Shown here: positions 48,612-57,058 of the stretch, piece after piece
Numbering within the stretch: position 1 is the first letter of the stretch
Layout: the number at the start of each line of letters is the position of its first letter
NCBI GenBank assembly: GCA_036747295.1
Contig: DAIOCN010000001.1
Location: forward strand, 124,001-188,000
Source: UBA4736 sp002404015
GTDB lineage: Bacteria > Chloroflexota > Dormibacteria > Dormibacterales > Dormibacteraceae
Length of the DNA: 64,000 bases
Direction: 5' to 3'
Made by a program: the position numbers and the translations under genes
The notes under the pieces: model-generated
Databases searched by the model: none
Told to the model about the DNA's origin: nothing
The model's input: the letters and a program-made list of their open reading frames with translations, nothing else

Positions 48612-51173
48612 TTGGCGAGCGCGCCGCCACGCGAGGGGCGGCTCGAGGGTAGGGTTCCGCCGCACGACCTCGACGCCGAACAGTCGGTGCTGGGCGCGAT
48701 CCTGCTCGACCCCGCGGCCATCACGCGCGTCCTCGACATCCTCAGCGCTGAGGACTTCTACCGCGAGAACAACGGACAGATCTACAAGGCCGCCACCAAC
48801 CTCTTCCGCGAGGGCGAGCCGATCGACAACGTCACGCTCGGGCGGGAGCTCGAGAAGGCGGGGGTGCTGGAGCGGGTCGGCGGGCGGGCGGGGCTGGCGA
48901 TGCTCCAGGAGTCGGTGCCCACCGCCGGCAACGTCGAGTACTACGCCCGAATCGTCAAGTCCAAGGCCTACAAGCGCCGGCTCATCTCAGCCGGGGGCAA
49001 GGTCACGGCCCTGGGCTACGACGAGTCGCTGGACGCCGACGAGGCCGTGAACCAGGCCCAGGCCGAGGTCTATTCGGTGGCCGACGGCCGGACCGGCAGC
49101 GGCAACGACCTGGAGCGCCTGTACGACCTGCTGCGCCCGGCCATGGACCGCATCGACGCCCAGATGGCGTCCGGCGGGGGGGTGATCGGGATCCCCTCGG
49201 GCTTCCACGACCTGGACCGCTCCACCAGTGGGTTCAAGGCCGGCGACCTGATCATCGTCGCGGGAAGGCCTGCGATGGGGAAGGCGCTCGCACTCGACAC
49301 CCCGATCCCAACTCCGGACGGCTGGAAGACGATGGGAGCCCTGCGGGTCGGTGACCAGGTTTTCGATGAGCAGGGTCGACCTTGCACAGTGACCTTCGCC
49401 ACGCCTGTTCAATACCGTCGCAGCTGCTTCGAAGTCCTCTTCTCCGACGGCCACCGCATTGTGGCCGACGCTGAGCATCGCTGGCGGGTTCGAACCCGCC
49501 AGCAACGCAAAGAGGGTCGGGATGGGGGGGTGGTGGTGACCACGGCCGAGATGGTCGGGGCGCTCCGCACGAAGGATGGCCGGCCGAACTTCTCGATCCC
49601 TCTGTGTCAGCCACTTCGCTTCCCCGAAGCGGAGCTGCCTCTCGCCCCATACGTTCTGGGCGTATGGCTGGGCGATGGACACAGCAACCACGCCGCCGTC
49701 ACTGTTGGCGACCCTGAGGTGATCTCGGAAGTGGTCGCGGCCGGCTGCCCCGTCACTACCCGGTCCGTGCGCGACCGGACTCCGACGTTCGGGCTCGGCA
49801 ACGGATACCAGGGAGCGGGTGCAGTGCGCAAGCTCACGTTTGCGCAGGTGCAGACGATCAAAGCTCAGAGAGTTTACGGGCGCACCATGGCGGCAATCGC
49901 GACCGACTTTGGGGTCAGCCCAGGCACGGTCTGGCACATCGAGCACGGGAGGCCGTGGGCCCACCCCGAAGCGGCGCCCTCGGTTCATGTTGTCCTGAGG
50001 GAACTCGGGGTGCTGGGAAACAAGCACATCCCGCGTCGGTACCTGGAGTCGTCGCCAGATCAGCGTCTCGCGCTTCTGCAGGGGCTGATGGACACCGACG
50101 GTTCGATCGACAAGCTGGGACACGCTGAGTTCACCTCAACCTGCCGCCCGCTGGCCGAGGGCGCGCTGGAGCTGGCGATCGGACTTGGGCACAAGCCCAC
50201 CTGGACCGAGGACAAGGCCCAGTTGAACGGCCGCTACATCGGGCCTCGCTTCCGGGTCCGGTTCAAACCCCTGGAACTCCCGCTCTTTCGCATTCCGCGC
50301 AAGGCCACGCGCCAGCGCGTGATCGCGGCGCGACCGGCCTGCCGGGAGCGCCGGGTGGTCGCCATCAACGCTGTGGACAGCGTTCCGGTTCGCTGCATCG
50401 AGGTCGACTCGCCAGACCACCTTTACCTGGCCGGCCGGGGTTGCATCCCCACCCACAACACCAGCTTCGTCCTCAACGTGGCCCTGCACGCGGCGGTCGA
50501 GAACAAGAAGTCGGTGGCCGTCTTCAGCCTCGAGATGTCGAAGGACCAGATCGTCGAGCGAATGCTTTGCGAGCAGGCCCGGATCGACGCCCAGCGGCTG
50601 CACCGGGGCATGCTAAGCGAGTCCGAGCACGAGCGCCTGGTCTACGCACTGGGCCCGTTGGGCGACGCGCCGATCTTCATCGACGACTCCCCGATGCTCG
50701 ACGACCTGACGCTGCGCCTGAAGGCCCGGCAGGCGAAGACCCGCGAGAACATCGACATGCTGATCATCGACTACCTGCAGCTCATGAGCGGCCGCTCGCG
50801 CGGCGACGACACCAACCGGGTGCAGGAGGTGTCAGCCATCTCCCGCGGCCTGAAGGCGATCGCGCGCGAGTTGAAGATCCCCGTGCTCGCCATCTCGCAG
50901 CTCTCCCGCGGCCCGGAGGCGCGCCCGGACAAGCGGCCTCTGCTCTCCGACCTCCGCGAAAGCGGGAGCATCGAGCAGGATGCTGACATAGTCATGTTTC
51001 TTTACCGAGACGATTACTACAACCGCGAGAAGTCGGAGAAGCCCGGCATCGCCGAGGTGATCGTCGCCAAGCACCGCAACGGCCCCACCGGGACCATCGA
51101 GCTGATGTTCCGGCGCGAGCTGACCCGCTTCGAGAACCTCGAGAAGCGACGCCCGGCGGACGTGGAAGCCTGA
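48612..51173 (+). CDS. dnaB: Replicative DNA helicase DnaB, interrupted by an intein
   Basis: 853 aa as encoded; 461 aa after removing the intein, normal for DnaB. The N-terminal domain begins PPHDLDAEQSVLGAILLD. The RecA-like domain's Walker A reads GRPAMGK then TSFVLNVALH, split exactly between Lys224 and Thr617 by the intein; IIDYLQLM is Walker B and AISQLSRGPEARPDKRP follows. TTG 48612 has TAGGGGGG before it. Helicase activity would require protein splicing. Confidence 0.97.
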   Translation: MASAPPREGRLEGRVPPHDLDAEQSVLGAILLDPAAITRVLDILSAEDFYRENNGQIYKAATNLFREGEPIDNVTLGRELEKAGVLERVGGRAGLAMLQESVPTAGNVEYYARIVKSKAYKRRLISAGGKVTALGYDESLDADEAVNQAQAEVYSVADGRTGSGNDLERLYDLLRPAMDRIDAQMASGGGVIGIPSGFHDLDRSTSGFKAGDLIIVAGRPAMGKALALDTPIPTPDGWKTMGALRVGDQVFDEQGRPCTVTFATPVQYRRSCFEVLFSDGHRIVADAEHRWRVRTRQQRKEGRDGGVVVTTAEMVGALRTKDGRPNFSIPLCQPLRFPEAELPLAPYVLGVWLGDGHSNHAAVTVGDPEVISEVVAAGCPVTTRSVRDRTPTFGLGNGYQGAGAVRKLTFAQVQTIKAQRVYGRTMAAIATDFGVSPGTVWHIEHGRPWAHPEAAPSVHVVLRELGVLGNKHIPRRYLESSPDQRLALLQGLMDTDGSIDKLGHAEFTSTCRPLAEGALELAIGLGHKPTWTEDKAQLNGRYIGPRFRVRFKPLELPLFRIPRKATRQRVIAARPACRERRVVAINAVDSVPVRCIEVDSPDHLYLAGRGCIPTHNTSFVLNVALHAAVENKKSVAVFSLEMSKDQIVERMLCEQARIDAQRLHRGMLSESEHERLVYALGPLGDAPIFIDDSPMLDDLTLRLKARQAKTRENIDMLIIDYLQLMSGRSRGDDTNRVQEVSAISRGLKAIARELKIPVLAISQLSRGPEARPDKRPLLSDLRESGSIEQDADIVMFLYRDDYYNREKSEKPGIAEVIVAKHRNGPTGTIELMFRRELTRFENLEKRRPADVEA
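49284..50459 (+). other. Class 3 intein with LAGLIDADG endonuclease in the DnaB P-loop
   Basis: 392 residues (225-616 of the precursor). It starts with Ala, not Cys or Ser (ALALDTPIPTPDGW), and ends PTHN before a +1 Thr. The class 3 WCT triplet is visible: Trp in block B (EHRWRV), Cys in block F (VPVRCIEV), Thr in block G (IPTHN). Two LAGLIDADG-type helices, VLGVWLGDGHS and LLQGLMDTDGS, flank a helix-turn-helix insert (MAAIATDFGVSPGTVWHIEHG). Base composition is slightly lower in GC than the exteins. Confidence 0.92.
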
Positions 51174-51177
51174 GCCG

Positions 51178-52485
51178 ATGGTCATCGTCATCGTCGGCGG
51201 CCAGTGGGGGGACGAGGGCAAGGGCAAGGTCATCGACTACCTGGCTAAGCACTCCAAGATCGTGGTCAGGCCGCAGGGCGGCAACAACGCCGGCCACACG
51301 GTCATCACCGCCCACGGCGAGTTCAAGTTCCAGCTGCTGCCCAGCGGCATCCTCTATCCGGACGTCACCTGCATCATCGGCAACGGGGTCGTGGTGGACC
51401 CCGGGGTGCTGATCAAGGAGCTGGAGCAGCTGCGGGAGCGCGGCATCGAGCCCGACAACCTGGTGGTCAGCGAGCGCGCGCACATGGTGATGAGCTACCA
51501 CCCCGTCTTCGACAAGCTCGAGGAGGGGGTGCGTGGAGACGACCGGCTGGGCACCACGTGGCGCGGGGTGGGCCCGGCTTACGGGGACAAGGTCCGGCGC
51601 ATCGGCTTCCGGGTGGGCGACCTCCAGAAGGAGGCCTTCATGCGCAAGAAGATCGACTTCGTCGTGGGCCAGGTCAAGAACCCGATCCTCGACAAGCTGT
51701 ACGGAGAGCCCCAGCTGGACCTCGACGCCATCCACGCGGAGTACCTCGGCTACGCCAAACAGCTGGACCGCTTCATCAAGGACACCTTCCCGATCATCCA
51801 GGGCGCCCTCGATCGGGGCGACAACATCCTACTGGAGGGCGCCCAGGCCACCATGCTGGACCTCGACTTCGGCACCTACCCGTACGTGACCGGCTCCAAT
51901 CCGACGGCGGGCGGCGCCGTGACCGGATCCGGGATCCCTCCGACGCGCATCGACCTCTCGCTGCTGGCGCTCAAGGCGTACACGACGCGGGTCGGCTACG
52001 GTCCCTTTCCAACCGAGCTGGACGGCCACCTGGCGAACGCCATCCGCGAGCGCGGCCACGAGTTCGGGACGGTGACCGGGCGGCCCCGCCGGGTGGGCTG
52101 GTTCGACGCCGCCGTGGCCCGCTACGCCGTGCGGCTCAACGGGGCCGGTTCGATCGCGCTCATGAAGCTGGACATCCTCGACGACCAGGAGGCCATCCGG
52201 ATCTGCTCCGCCTACACGTTCCGGGGCGAGCGGCACGAGCACCCGATGGCGAACATCTCGCACCTGAAGCACTGCGAGCCGGTCTACGAGGAGCTGCCCG
52301 GCTGGGAGCAGCCCATCGGCGATTGCCGGAGCTGGGAAGACCTGCCGGCCGCCTGCCGTGACTATGTGACGCGGCTGGAGGAGCTCTGCGGCGCGCCCAT
52401 CGACCTGATCGGGGTCGGACCCCACCGCGACCAGTTCGTCACCCGCCGCGACCCCTGGAAGCTGGGGGCGCGAACCGCACCGTAG
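51178..52485 (+). CDS. purA: Adenylosuccinate synthetase
   Basis: 435 aa. It joins IMP and aspartate with GTP in AMP synthesis. GGQWGDEGKGK is the N-terminal GTP loop; GNNAGHTVI, GTTWRGVGPAYGDKVRR, EGAQATMLDLDFGTYPYVT and TGRPRRVGWFDAA are family signatures. It begins 4 bases after dnaB, so the replication and purine genes are likely cotranscribed. Confidence 0.97.
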   Translation: MVIVIVGGQWGDEGKGKVIDYLAKHSKIVVRPQGGNNAGHTVITAHGEFKFQLLPSGILYPDVTCIIGNGVVVDPGVLIKELEQLRERGIEPDNLVVSERAHMVMSYHPVFDKLEEGVRGDDRLGTTWRGVGPAYGDKVRRIGFRVGDLQKEAFMRKKIDFVVGQVKNPILDKLYGEPQLDLDAIHAEYLGYAKQLDRFIKDTFPIIQGALDRGDNILLEGAQATMLDLDFGTYPYVTGSNPTAGGAVTGSGIPPTRIDLSLLALKAYTTRVGYGPFPTELDGHLANAIRERGHEFGTVTGRPRRVGWFDAAVARYAVRLNGAGSIALMKLDILDDQEAIRICSAYTFRGERHEHPMANISHLKHCEPVYEELPGWEQPIGDCRSWEDLPAACRDYVTRLEELCGAPIDLIGVGPHRDQFVTRRDPWKLGARTAP

Positions 52486-52647
52486 GTGGGATTCACCGGG
52501 TGCTTCCCCAGATAAAGCCAAGACGTGGCGGGAAGGCCTGGCTTCGCCAGGCTATCTGAGTCCCGAATACAAGACGCGCACCAACGCGTAAGTCCTGCAA
52601 GGGAAGAAGGGCACTGGGGAGGAATCGCAGGTTCCTCCCCAGATCGT
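52486..52647. terminator. Structured gap with bidirectional terminator hairpin
   Basis: No gene. CTGGGGAGGAA (52614-52624) pairs perfectly with TTCCTCCCCAG (52632-52642), then ATCGTTTAG. A second fold is GCCTGGC-ttc-GCCAGGC (52536-52552) inside CAGATA/TATCTG. It lies between the convergent purA and the minus-strand membrane gene. Confidence 0.6.
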
Positions 52648-53628
52648 TTAGCTTGTCGTCCGGCGCGCCCGCCGAAGTGGGTTGTTCAAAGGGATGCCGA
52701 CTGAGCCCAGAGAGCGGATGCCGGTCCAGACCCGGCGCCGGTTCACGACCACCCAGGCGACTCCCTCGACGATCGCGATCGCCAGCTGGATGCCGGCGAC
52801 CGCGAGGATCGCGCCCTCGATACCCACTCCCCGGGCGCGCACAGCCATCGCCACCACGCCCGCCACCAGGCCGATGAGCGGCCGGGCGGCCAGCAAGGCG
52901 GGGAGCGCCCGCCGGTCCGCCAGCACGAGGCCCACCACGAACCAGGCGGGTGCGCTGTCGAGCTGATAGCCGACGTTCCAGTGCATCAGGGCGCTGACCG
53001 CCACAGCCCCCACCACGAACCCGGCAACCACCGCCAGGCTCAGGCGGCGGGCGTACCACAGCCATGCGACGGCGACCGCGACCGCCAGGAGAGAGGTCGC
53101 GAACACGGGTCCCGGCACGTTGCCCACGTACAGGCGGATCGAGTCGATGGGCGCCCCGCCGTAAGTCAGCCACAGCCGGATCGGCTCCGGCAGCGGCCGC
53201 AGCGAGCTCGGATTGAGGTACTGGTCGACGGCGCCACGGCTTGCCAGGAGCACCCCCCCGTAGGCCAGCAGCCCTGTCTGCAGGCGGGCCCCGCCCAAGA
53301 AGCGGGCCCTGGTCAGCTCGAGCAGCGCCGCCACCAGCGCGACCGCCGCCGCGAAGAGGATGGGGGCGCCCGGCCCGACCATGGCCACGCCGATAACGGC
53401 CGGCAGGGCGGGGGAGATCGGGATCGGCCAGCGGGCGCGCCTCGCGGCCAGGTGGACCAGGCCGCCCAGGGCTACCGCCATCGCCAGCATCTCGAGGGCC
53501 GGGATCCGGAAGAAAAGCAGGCCCGCCAGGATCGGAGGTGCGACGGCGAGCGTCGTCACATGAGCCGGGTCCAGAGACTCCGGCGAGAATACCGCCCGCT
53601 CGAGCGAGCGGAGGATTTTCCCCAGCAC
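52648..53628 (-). CDS. Hypothetical polytopic membrane protein
   Basis: 326 aa with about nine hydrophobic helices and short loops. Length and helix pattern (…LDPAHVTTLAVAPPILAGLLFF, …RARFLGGARLQTGLLAYGGVLLAS) are loosely reminiscent of RnfD/NqrB-like membrane proteins, but I see no flavin-binding Thr motif, so I leave it unassigned. GTG 53628. It is divergent from the BNR-repeat protein across 66 bases. Confidence 0.7.
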   Translation of the reverse strand: MLGKILRSLERAVFSPESLDPAHVTTLAVAPPILAGLLFFRIPALEMLAMAVALGGLVHLAARRARWPIPISPALPAVIGVAMVGPGAPILFAAAVALVAALLELTRARFLGGARLQTGLLAYGGVLLASRGAVDQYLNPSSLRPLPEPIRLWLTYGGAPIDSIRLYVGNVPGPVFATSLLAVAVAVAWLWYARRLSLAVVAGFVVGAVAVSALMHWNVGYQLDSAPAWFVVGLVLADRRALPALLAARPLIGLVAGVVAMAVRARGVGIEGAILAVAGIQLAIAIVEGVAWVVVNRRRVWTGIRSLGSVGIPLNNPLRRARRTTS

Positions 53629-53694
53629 GGTCGGATCTTATCGCTTGGAAATGCCCCAGGGCCGGCCGAAGTTGAGGCATAATCCTCCGAACAC

Positions 53695-54972
53695 GTGTCG
53701 CGTCGCTCCCTACGTCTTCTAGCGACAATCTTTGTTTTTGCCCAGGTGGCGGTCCTCGGGGCCGTGAGCGCCCGGGCCGCGGTCCCCTTCCCGGACAGCA
53801 CCTGGATGCAGCTAGGGGCGCTCCCCGACAAGCTGGACAGCCCGGTTTTCGCGCTGGCCGTCGACCCTAACAGCGCGGCCACGCTGCTGGCCGGCACCCA
53901 GCTGGGTTCCATCTACCGGAGCGCCGATTACGGCCTCACGTGGAAGCTCGTCCGCAAGGACCTGGGCCGGGGCATCCTGACCCTCGCCTACAACCCCTAC
54001 AAGCGCGACGTGGTGATGGCGGGCACCCGGGGCGGCGGTGCCTGGAAAAGCACCGACGGAGGCCAGACCTTCAATCCGGTGGCCGGTCCGGCGGCCCTTT
54101 CAGTGCGTGCCTTCGGTTTCGCCAAGACGCTGACCGCGGCCGCCACCGATCGCGGGGTCGTTGCCGGTGGCGACACCACGCCCTGGGCGATCGTGGGACT
54201 CGAGAAGCTACGCGTCAGCTCTCTGGCCATCGCGGCCGTGAACGACCCGGCGAAGATCGTGGCGGGCGGCGACTCGACCTCTGGCGGGGAGCCGATGCCG
54301 ATCTACAACAGCCTGGACGGCGCCCGGACCTGGAGCCTGCTGGCGGGAGCGCTCGGCGGTAGCACCATGGTCGCCTCCCTGACTGCCGGCCCGCTCGGGC
54401 CGAAGGGCGACATCCGGACCCTGGTCATGGGCACCAACAGCGGCCTCTTCGCTTCGATCGACAACGGGGCCTCCTGGCTGCCCCTCACCGGCGGCGGCGT
54501 CTTGCCGGTGACCGACTTCACGGCGGCGGCCTTCGTGACCACGCACACCGAGCGCTTCTACGTGGCCAGCGACGGCGGCGGCTCGGAACGGGGCGGCCTC
54601 TGGATGACCGCCGACTCGGGCCAGCACTTCACGCCGCTGGCGTCGCCCCTGTCGGCCGTGACGGCGCTGGCGGTTTCCAACGAGGAGCAGCCGATGGTCT
54701 ACACCGCGACGTTCCGGCCGGCCGACCACGCGGTGATGCTGTGGGCGCTGCACGACGTCGGAGCGCAGCCCCAGCAGCCGCCGAGCGGCGTGCCGCCGGC
54801 GGCCGTCGCGGCAGCCGCGGGGCCGGCGAAGGTCCCCGCCGCCGCCTCCCAGCAGTGGCTGCGCGTGCTGCTAGCGGGACCCGAGGCGCCTTACCTCGCC
54901 ATCGGGTCGGCCGCGGTCGTCATCCTCGTCCTGGCCGGGTTCGCCTACGTCCGCCGCGGGCGCGGTTTCTAG
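53695..54972 (+). CDS. Secreted BNR/sialidase-type beta-propeller protein with C-terminal anchor
   Basis: 425 aa. A signal peptide (residues ~1-28), then repeated propeller blades marked by BNR Asp-box motifs SADYGLTWK, STDGGQTF, SLDGARTW, SIDNGASW and TADSGQHF, a Pro/Ala linker, and one helix near 400-420. It is extracytoplasmic, anchored at its C terminus. BNR repeats alone do not show sialidase activity; catalytic residues are not evident. GTG 53695 follows CATAAT by 11 nt. Its end overlaps the convergent gene by 102 bases. Confidence 0.8.
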   Translation: MSRRSLRLLATIFVFAQVAVLGAVSARAAVPFPDSTWMQLGALPDKLDSPVFALAVDPNSAATLLAGTQLGSIYRSADYGLTWKLVRKDLGRGILTLAYNPYKRDVVMAGTRGGGAWKSTDGGQTFNPVAGPAALSVRAFGFAKTLTAAATDRGVVAGGDTTPWAIVGLEKLRVSSLAIAAVNDPAKIVAGGDSTSGGEPMPIYNSLDGARTWSLLAGALGGSTMVASLTAGPLGPKGDIRTLVMGTNSGLFASIDNGASWLPLTGGGVLPVTDFTAAAFVTTHTERFYVASDGGGSERGGLWMTADSGQHFTPLASPLSAVTALAVSNEEQPMVYTATFRPADHAVMLWALHDVGAQPQQPPSGVPPAAVAAAAGPAKVPAAASQQWLRVLLAGPEAPYLAIGSAAVVILVLAGFAYVRRGRGF

Positions 54973-55620
54973 CTCCGGCCGACCCTTCCGATAAAGCCGG
55001 AAGGACTCCAGGCCCGCCTTCTTCAGCATCTGGGTGGCGAGCCTCTCGTACCGGCCGGCGGCCAGGTCGCCAACGGGATCCTGGCTGGCCTTCATCAGCT
55101 GCGTGAAGCTGAGCGTCGCCACGGCGCGGTAGGCGAGCACCGCCCGAGCCTGCTCGAGGCGGCCGCTGCGCTCCGCGGCCTGCACGAACGCCAGAGCCGA
55201 GCCCATCTCGCGGGCGTCCCGCCAGCGCAGAAAGAAGTAGGTGCCGCCGACGATGAGGATCGGGGGCAGGGCCGTGAGCAGACCCATCGTGAGGGCGATG
55301 GTGTGGATGGTGTCGTGGGCCTGGTTGCCGTTGCTGATCAGCGGGTCGCCCGTGTAGCGCTGGAGGGCGCGCTCCTGGTCGAGCAGGAACGAGCTCAGGC
55401 CGGGTATGCCGCGAGGGGTCACGGACTTGAGGGCGTCGATCCAGCCGTTGAAAGTCCGGCCGCTGTTGGTGATGCCGTCGGCCACGATGTTGAGGGCCAT
55501 GACGACCTTGTATACGACGAGGCCGGCCGCCACCCAGATCGCGGTCCACAGGGCGGCCAGCATGTCGCCCAGAAGGCGCGGCAGCCGCGCCGGCACGTGG
55601 TCCGGGTAGAACTTCAGCAC
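54871..55620 (-). CDS. Hypothetical membrane protein with two helices
   Basis: 249 aa, not recognised. Helices near 20-45 and 106-130 bracket an outer segment of about 60 residues (GITNSGRTFNGWIDALKSVTPRGIPG...). The C-terminal cytoplasmic half is helical and charged. Start GTG 55620. It overlaps the 3' end of the BNR gene on the other strand; both frames show protein-like composition, so I keep both. Confidence 0.65.
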   Translation of the reverse strand: MLKFYPDHVPARLPRLLGDMLAALWTAIWVAAGLVVYKVVMALNIVADGITNSGRTFNGWIDALKSVTPRGIPGLSSFLLDQERALQRYTGDPLISNGNQAHDTIHTIALTMGLLTALPPILIVGGTYFFLRWRDAREMGSALAFVQAAERSGRLEQARAVLAYRAVATLSFTQLMKASQDPVGDLAAGRYERLATQMLKKAGLESFRLYRKGRPELETAPAADVGEPGQDEDDDRGRPDGEVRRLGSR

Positions 55621-55702
55621 AGCTCGACACTACATCTGAGGGAGCGATCTCGCCGGCCAGGCGCCGCCAGGGGGGTGGCCGCTTGGGCTGGACCACCCCT
55701 TG

Positions 55703-55708
55703 TACACT
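55703..55708 (+). promoter_or_regulatory. -10 box of the RidA-like gene
   Basis: TACACT, 7 nt before GTG 55716, the same box and spacing as upstream of the ArsA-like gene. Confidence 0.45.
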
Positions 55709-55715
55709 CGGTCAG

Positions 55716-56192
55716 GTGGCACGGCCAATCGAGCGCTTGCGGGAGCTGGGCTTGCAGCTGCCACCCGCGCCCCCGGCGATGGCCTCGTACGTGCCCACCC
55801 GCACGGTGCCCCTCGGTGACGGACGGGCCCTGGTCTACGTCGCCGGGCAGGTCCCGCGGCGAGAGGATGGCTCCCTGCTCACAGGCCGCTGCCCCGACCA
55901 GGTACCCGTCGAGCAGGCCCAGGAGGCCGCCCGCCTGTGTGCTCTCAACATCCTCGCCCAGCTCGACGCCGCGGCCGGCCTCGACAACGTCGAGGCGATC
56001 GCCCAGGTGATCGGTTTCGTGCTCTCGGAGGATGGCTTCGGCGAGCAGCCCAAGGTGATCAACGCGGCTTCGGAGCTGATGGTGGAGGTGTTGGGCGAGG
56101 CCGGCCGCCACTCGCGCGCGGCTCTCGGCACCAACGCGCTGCCCAGCGGGGTGACGGTCGAGATCGCAGCCGTCGCCGTCGTGAAGACCTGA
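55716..56192 (+). CDS. RidA/YjgF/Rid-family protein
   Basis: 158 aa. The Rid fold markers are VYVAGQVPRREDGSL, EQAQEAARLCALNILAQLDAAAGLDNVEAIAQVIGFV, and ALPSGVTVEIAAVAVV. The longer N terminus (RPIERLRELGLQLPP) fits the subfamily often called YjgF-like 'LPPAP' proteins. RidA proper hydrolyses reactive enamines and imines; whether this subgroup does is not certain. GTG 55716 is probably leaderless. Its TGA overlaps the next gene as CTGA. Confidence 0.87.
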   Translation: MARPIERLRELGLQLPPAPPAMASYVPTRTVPLGDGRALVYVAGQVPRREDGSLLTGRCPDQVPVEQAQEAARLCALNILAQLDAAAGLDNVEAIAQVIGFVLSEDGFGEQPKVINAASELMVEVLGEAGRHSRAALGTNALPSGVTVEIAAVAVVKT

Positions 56193-57058
56193 AGCAACGT
56201 ACCCGGCTGCTGCTGATCGGCAGCCTGCTCTACTTGGGCCTGGTTTTCGGCGTGATGCTCTGGAGGGGCATCGAGATCGAGCCTCAGTGGGTCGTGCTGG
56301 CCCTGCTCTTGATCGCCGTGCCGCTGGGGCGGGGCACCCAGTTCATCGTCGACTGGCTGCCGTTCCTGCTCCTCTTCTTCGCCTACGAGATCATGCGCGG
56401 CTTCGCGGCCAAGACCGGCTTCGGGGCTCACGACCTCTCCGGGCTGGAGCGCGCCGTCTTCTTCGGCTCGCTGCCCACGATCACCCTCCAGCACGCGTTC
56501 TACCGGCCGGGCGTCATCGCCTGGCAGGACTGGGTCACGATGGGCTTCTACTTCCTGCACTTCGTGCTGCCTGTCGCGGTGGGCTTTCTCTTCTGGGTCC
56601 GCAGCCGCGAGCACTACTGGCGCTACGTCTCGGCGCTGCTGCTGATGTCGTTCCTGGCCTTCGTGACCTACCTCTTCTTCCCGAGCATCCCGCCCTGGCT
56701 CCAGTTCCCGCACGAGGTCCACAAGATCACCAATGAGACGGTGACCAAGTGGGGGGTGGACTACTACGTGTCGCCGGTATACGGCAGGCTCAACCCCAAC
56801 CAGGTCGCGGCGTTTCCCTCGCTGCACGCCGCCTACCCGGTCCTGGCCGCGGTCTATGCCTGGCGGCGGTATCGCGCCCTGGCGGTCTTTCTGGTGGTCT
56901 GGGCGGCGGGTGTCTGGTTCTCGATCGTCTACCTCGGCGAGCACTACGTGGTCGACGCCCTCATGGGGCTCGTCTACGTGGCGGTCGCGACGGTCATCGT
57001 CGAGCGCGTGGCGGCTGCCCGAAGAGGGACGCCTAAGCTTCCCAGACCCGCTTCATGA
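56189..57058 (+). CDS. PAP2/Aur1-like membrane phosphatase or phosphotransferase, CTG start
   Basis: 289 aa, about six to eight helices. The C-terminal motifs PSLHAAYP and GEHYVVDALMG are the His-containing motifs of PAP2/inositol-phosphorylceramide-synthase-like enzymes. It likely transfers or removes phosphate headgroups of lipids. The first helix starts right after KQRTR, and the only start placing it correctly is CTG 56189, which overlaps the RidA stop as CTGA. The 3' end overlaps yvcK by 26 bases. Confidence 0.85.
   Translation: MKQRTRLLLIGSLLYLGLVFGVMLWRGIEIEPQWVVLALLLIAVPLGRGTQFIVDWLPFLLLFFAYEIMRGFAAKTGFGAHDLSGLERAVFFGSLPTITLQHAFYRPGVIAWQDWVTMGFYFLHFVLPVAVGFLFWVRSREHYWRYVSALLLMSFLAFVTYLFFPSIPPWLQFPHEVHKITNETVTKWGVDYYVSPVYGRLNPNQVAAFPSLHAAYPVLAAVYAWRRYRALAVFLVVWAAGVWFSIVYLGEHYVVDALMGLVYVAVATVIVERVAAARRGTPKLPRPAS

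Noticed and set aside
49284..50459. Class 1 intein
   Set aside because: First residue is Ala and the class 3 Trp/Cys/Thr set is present.
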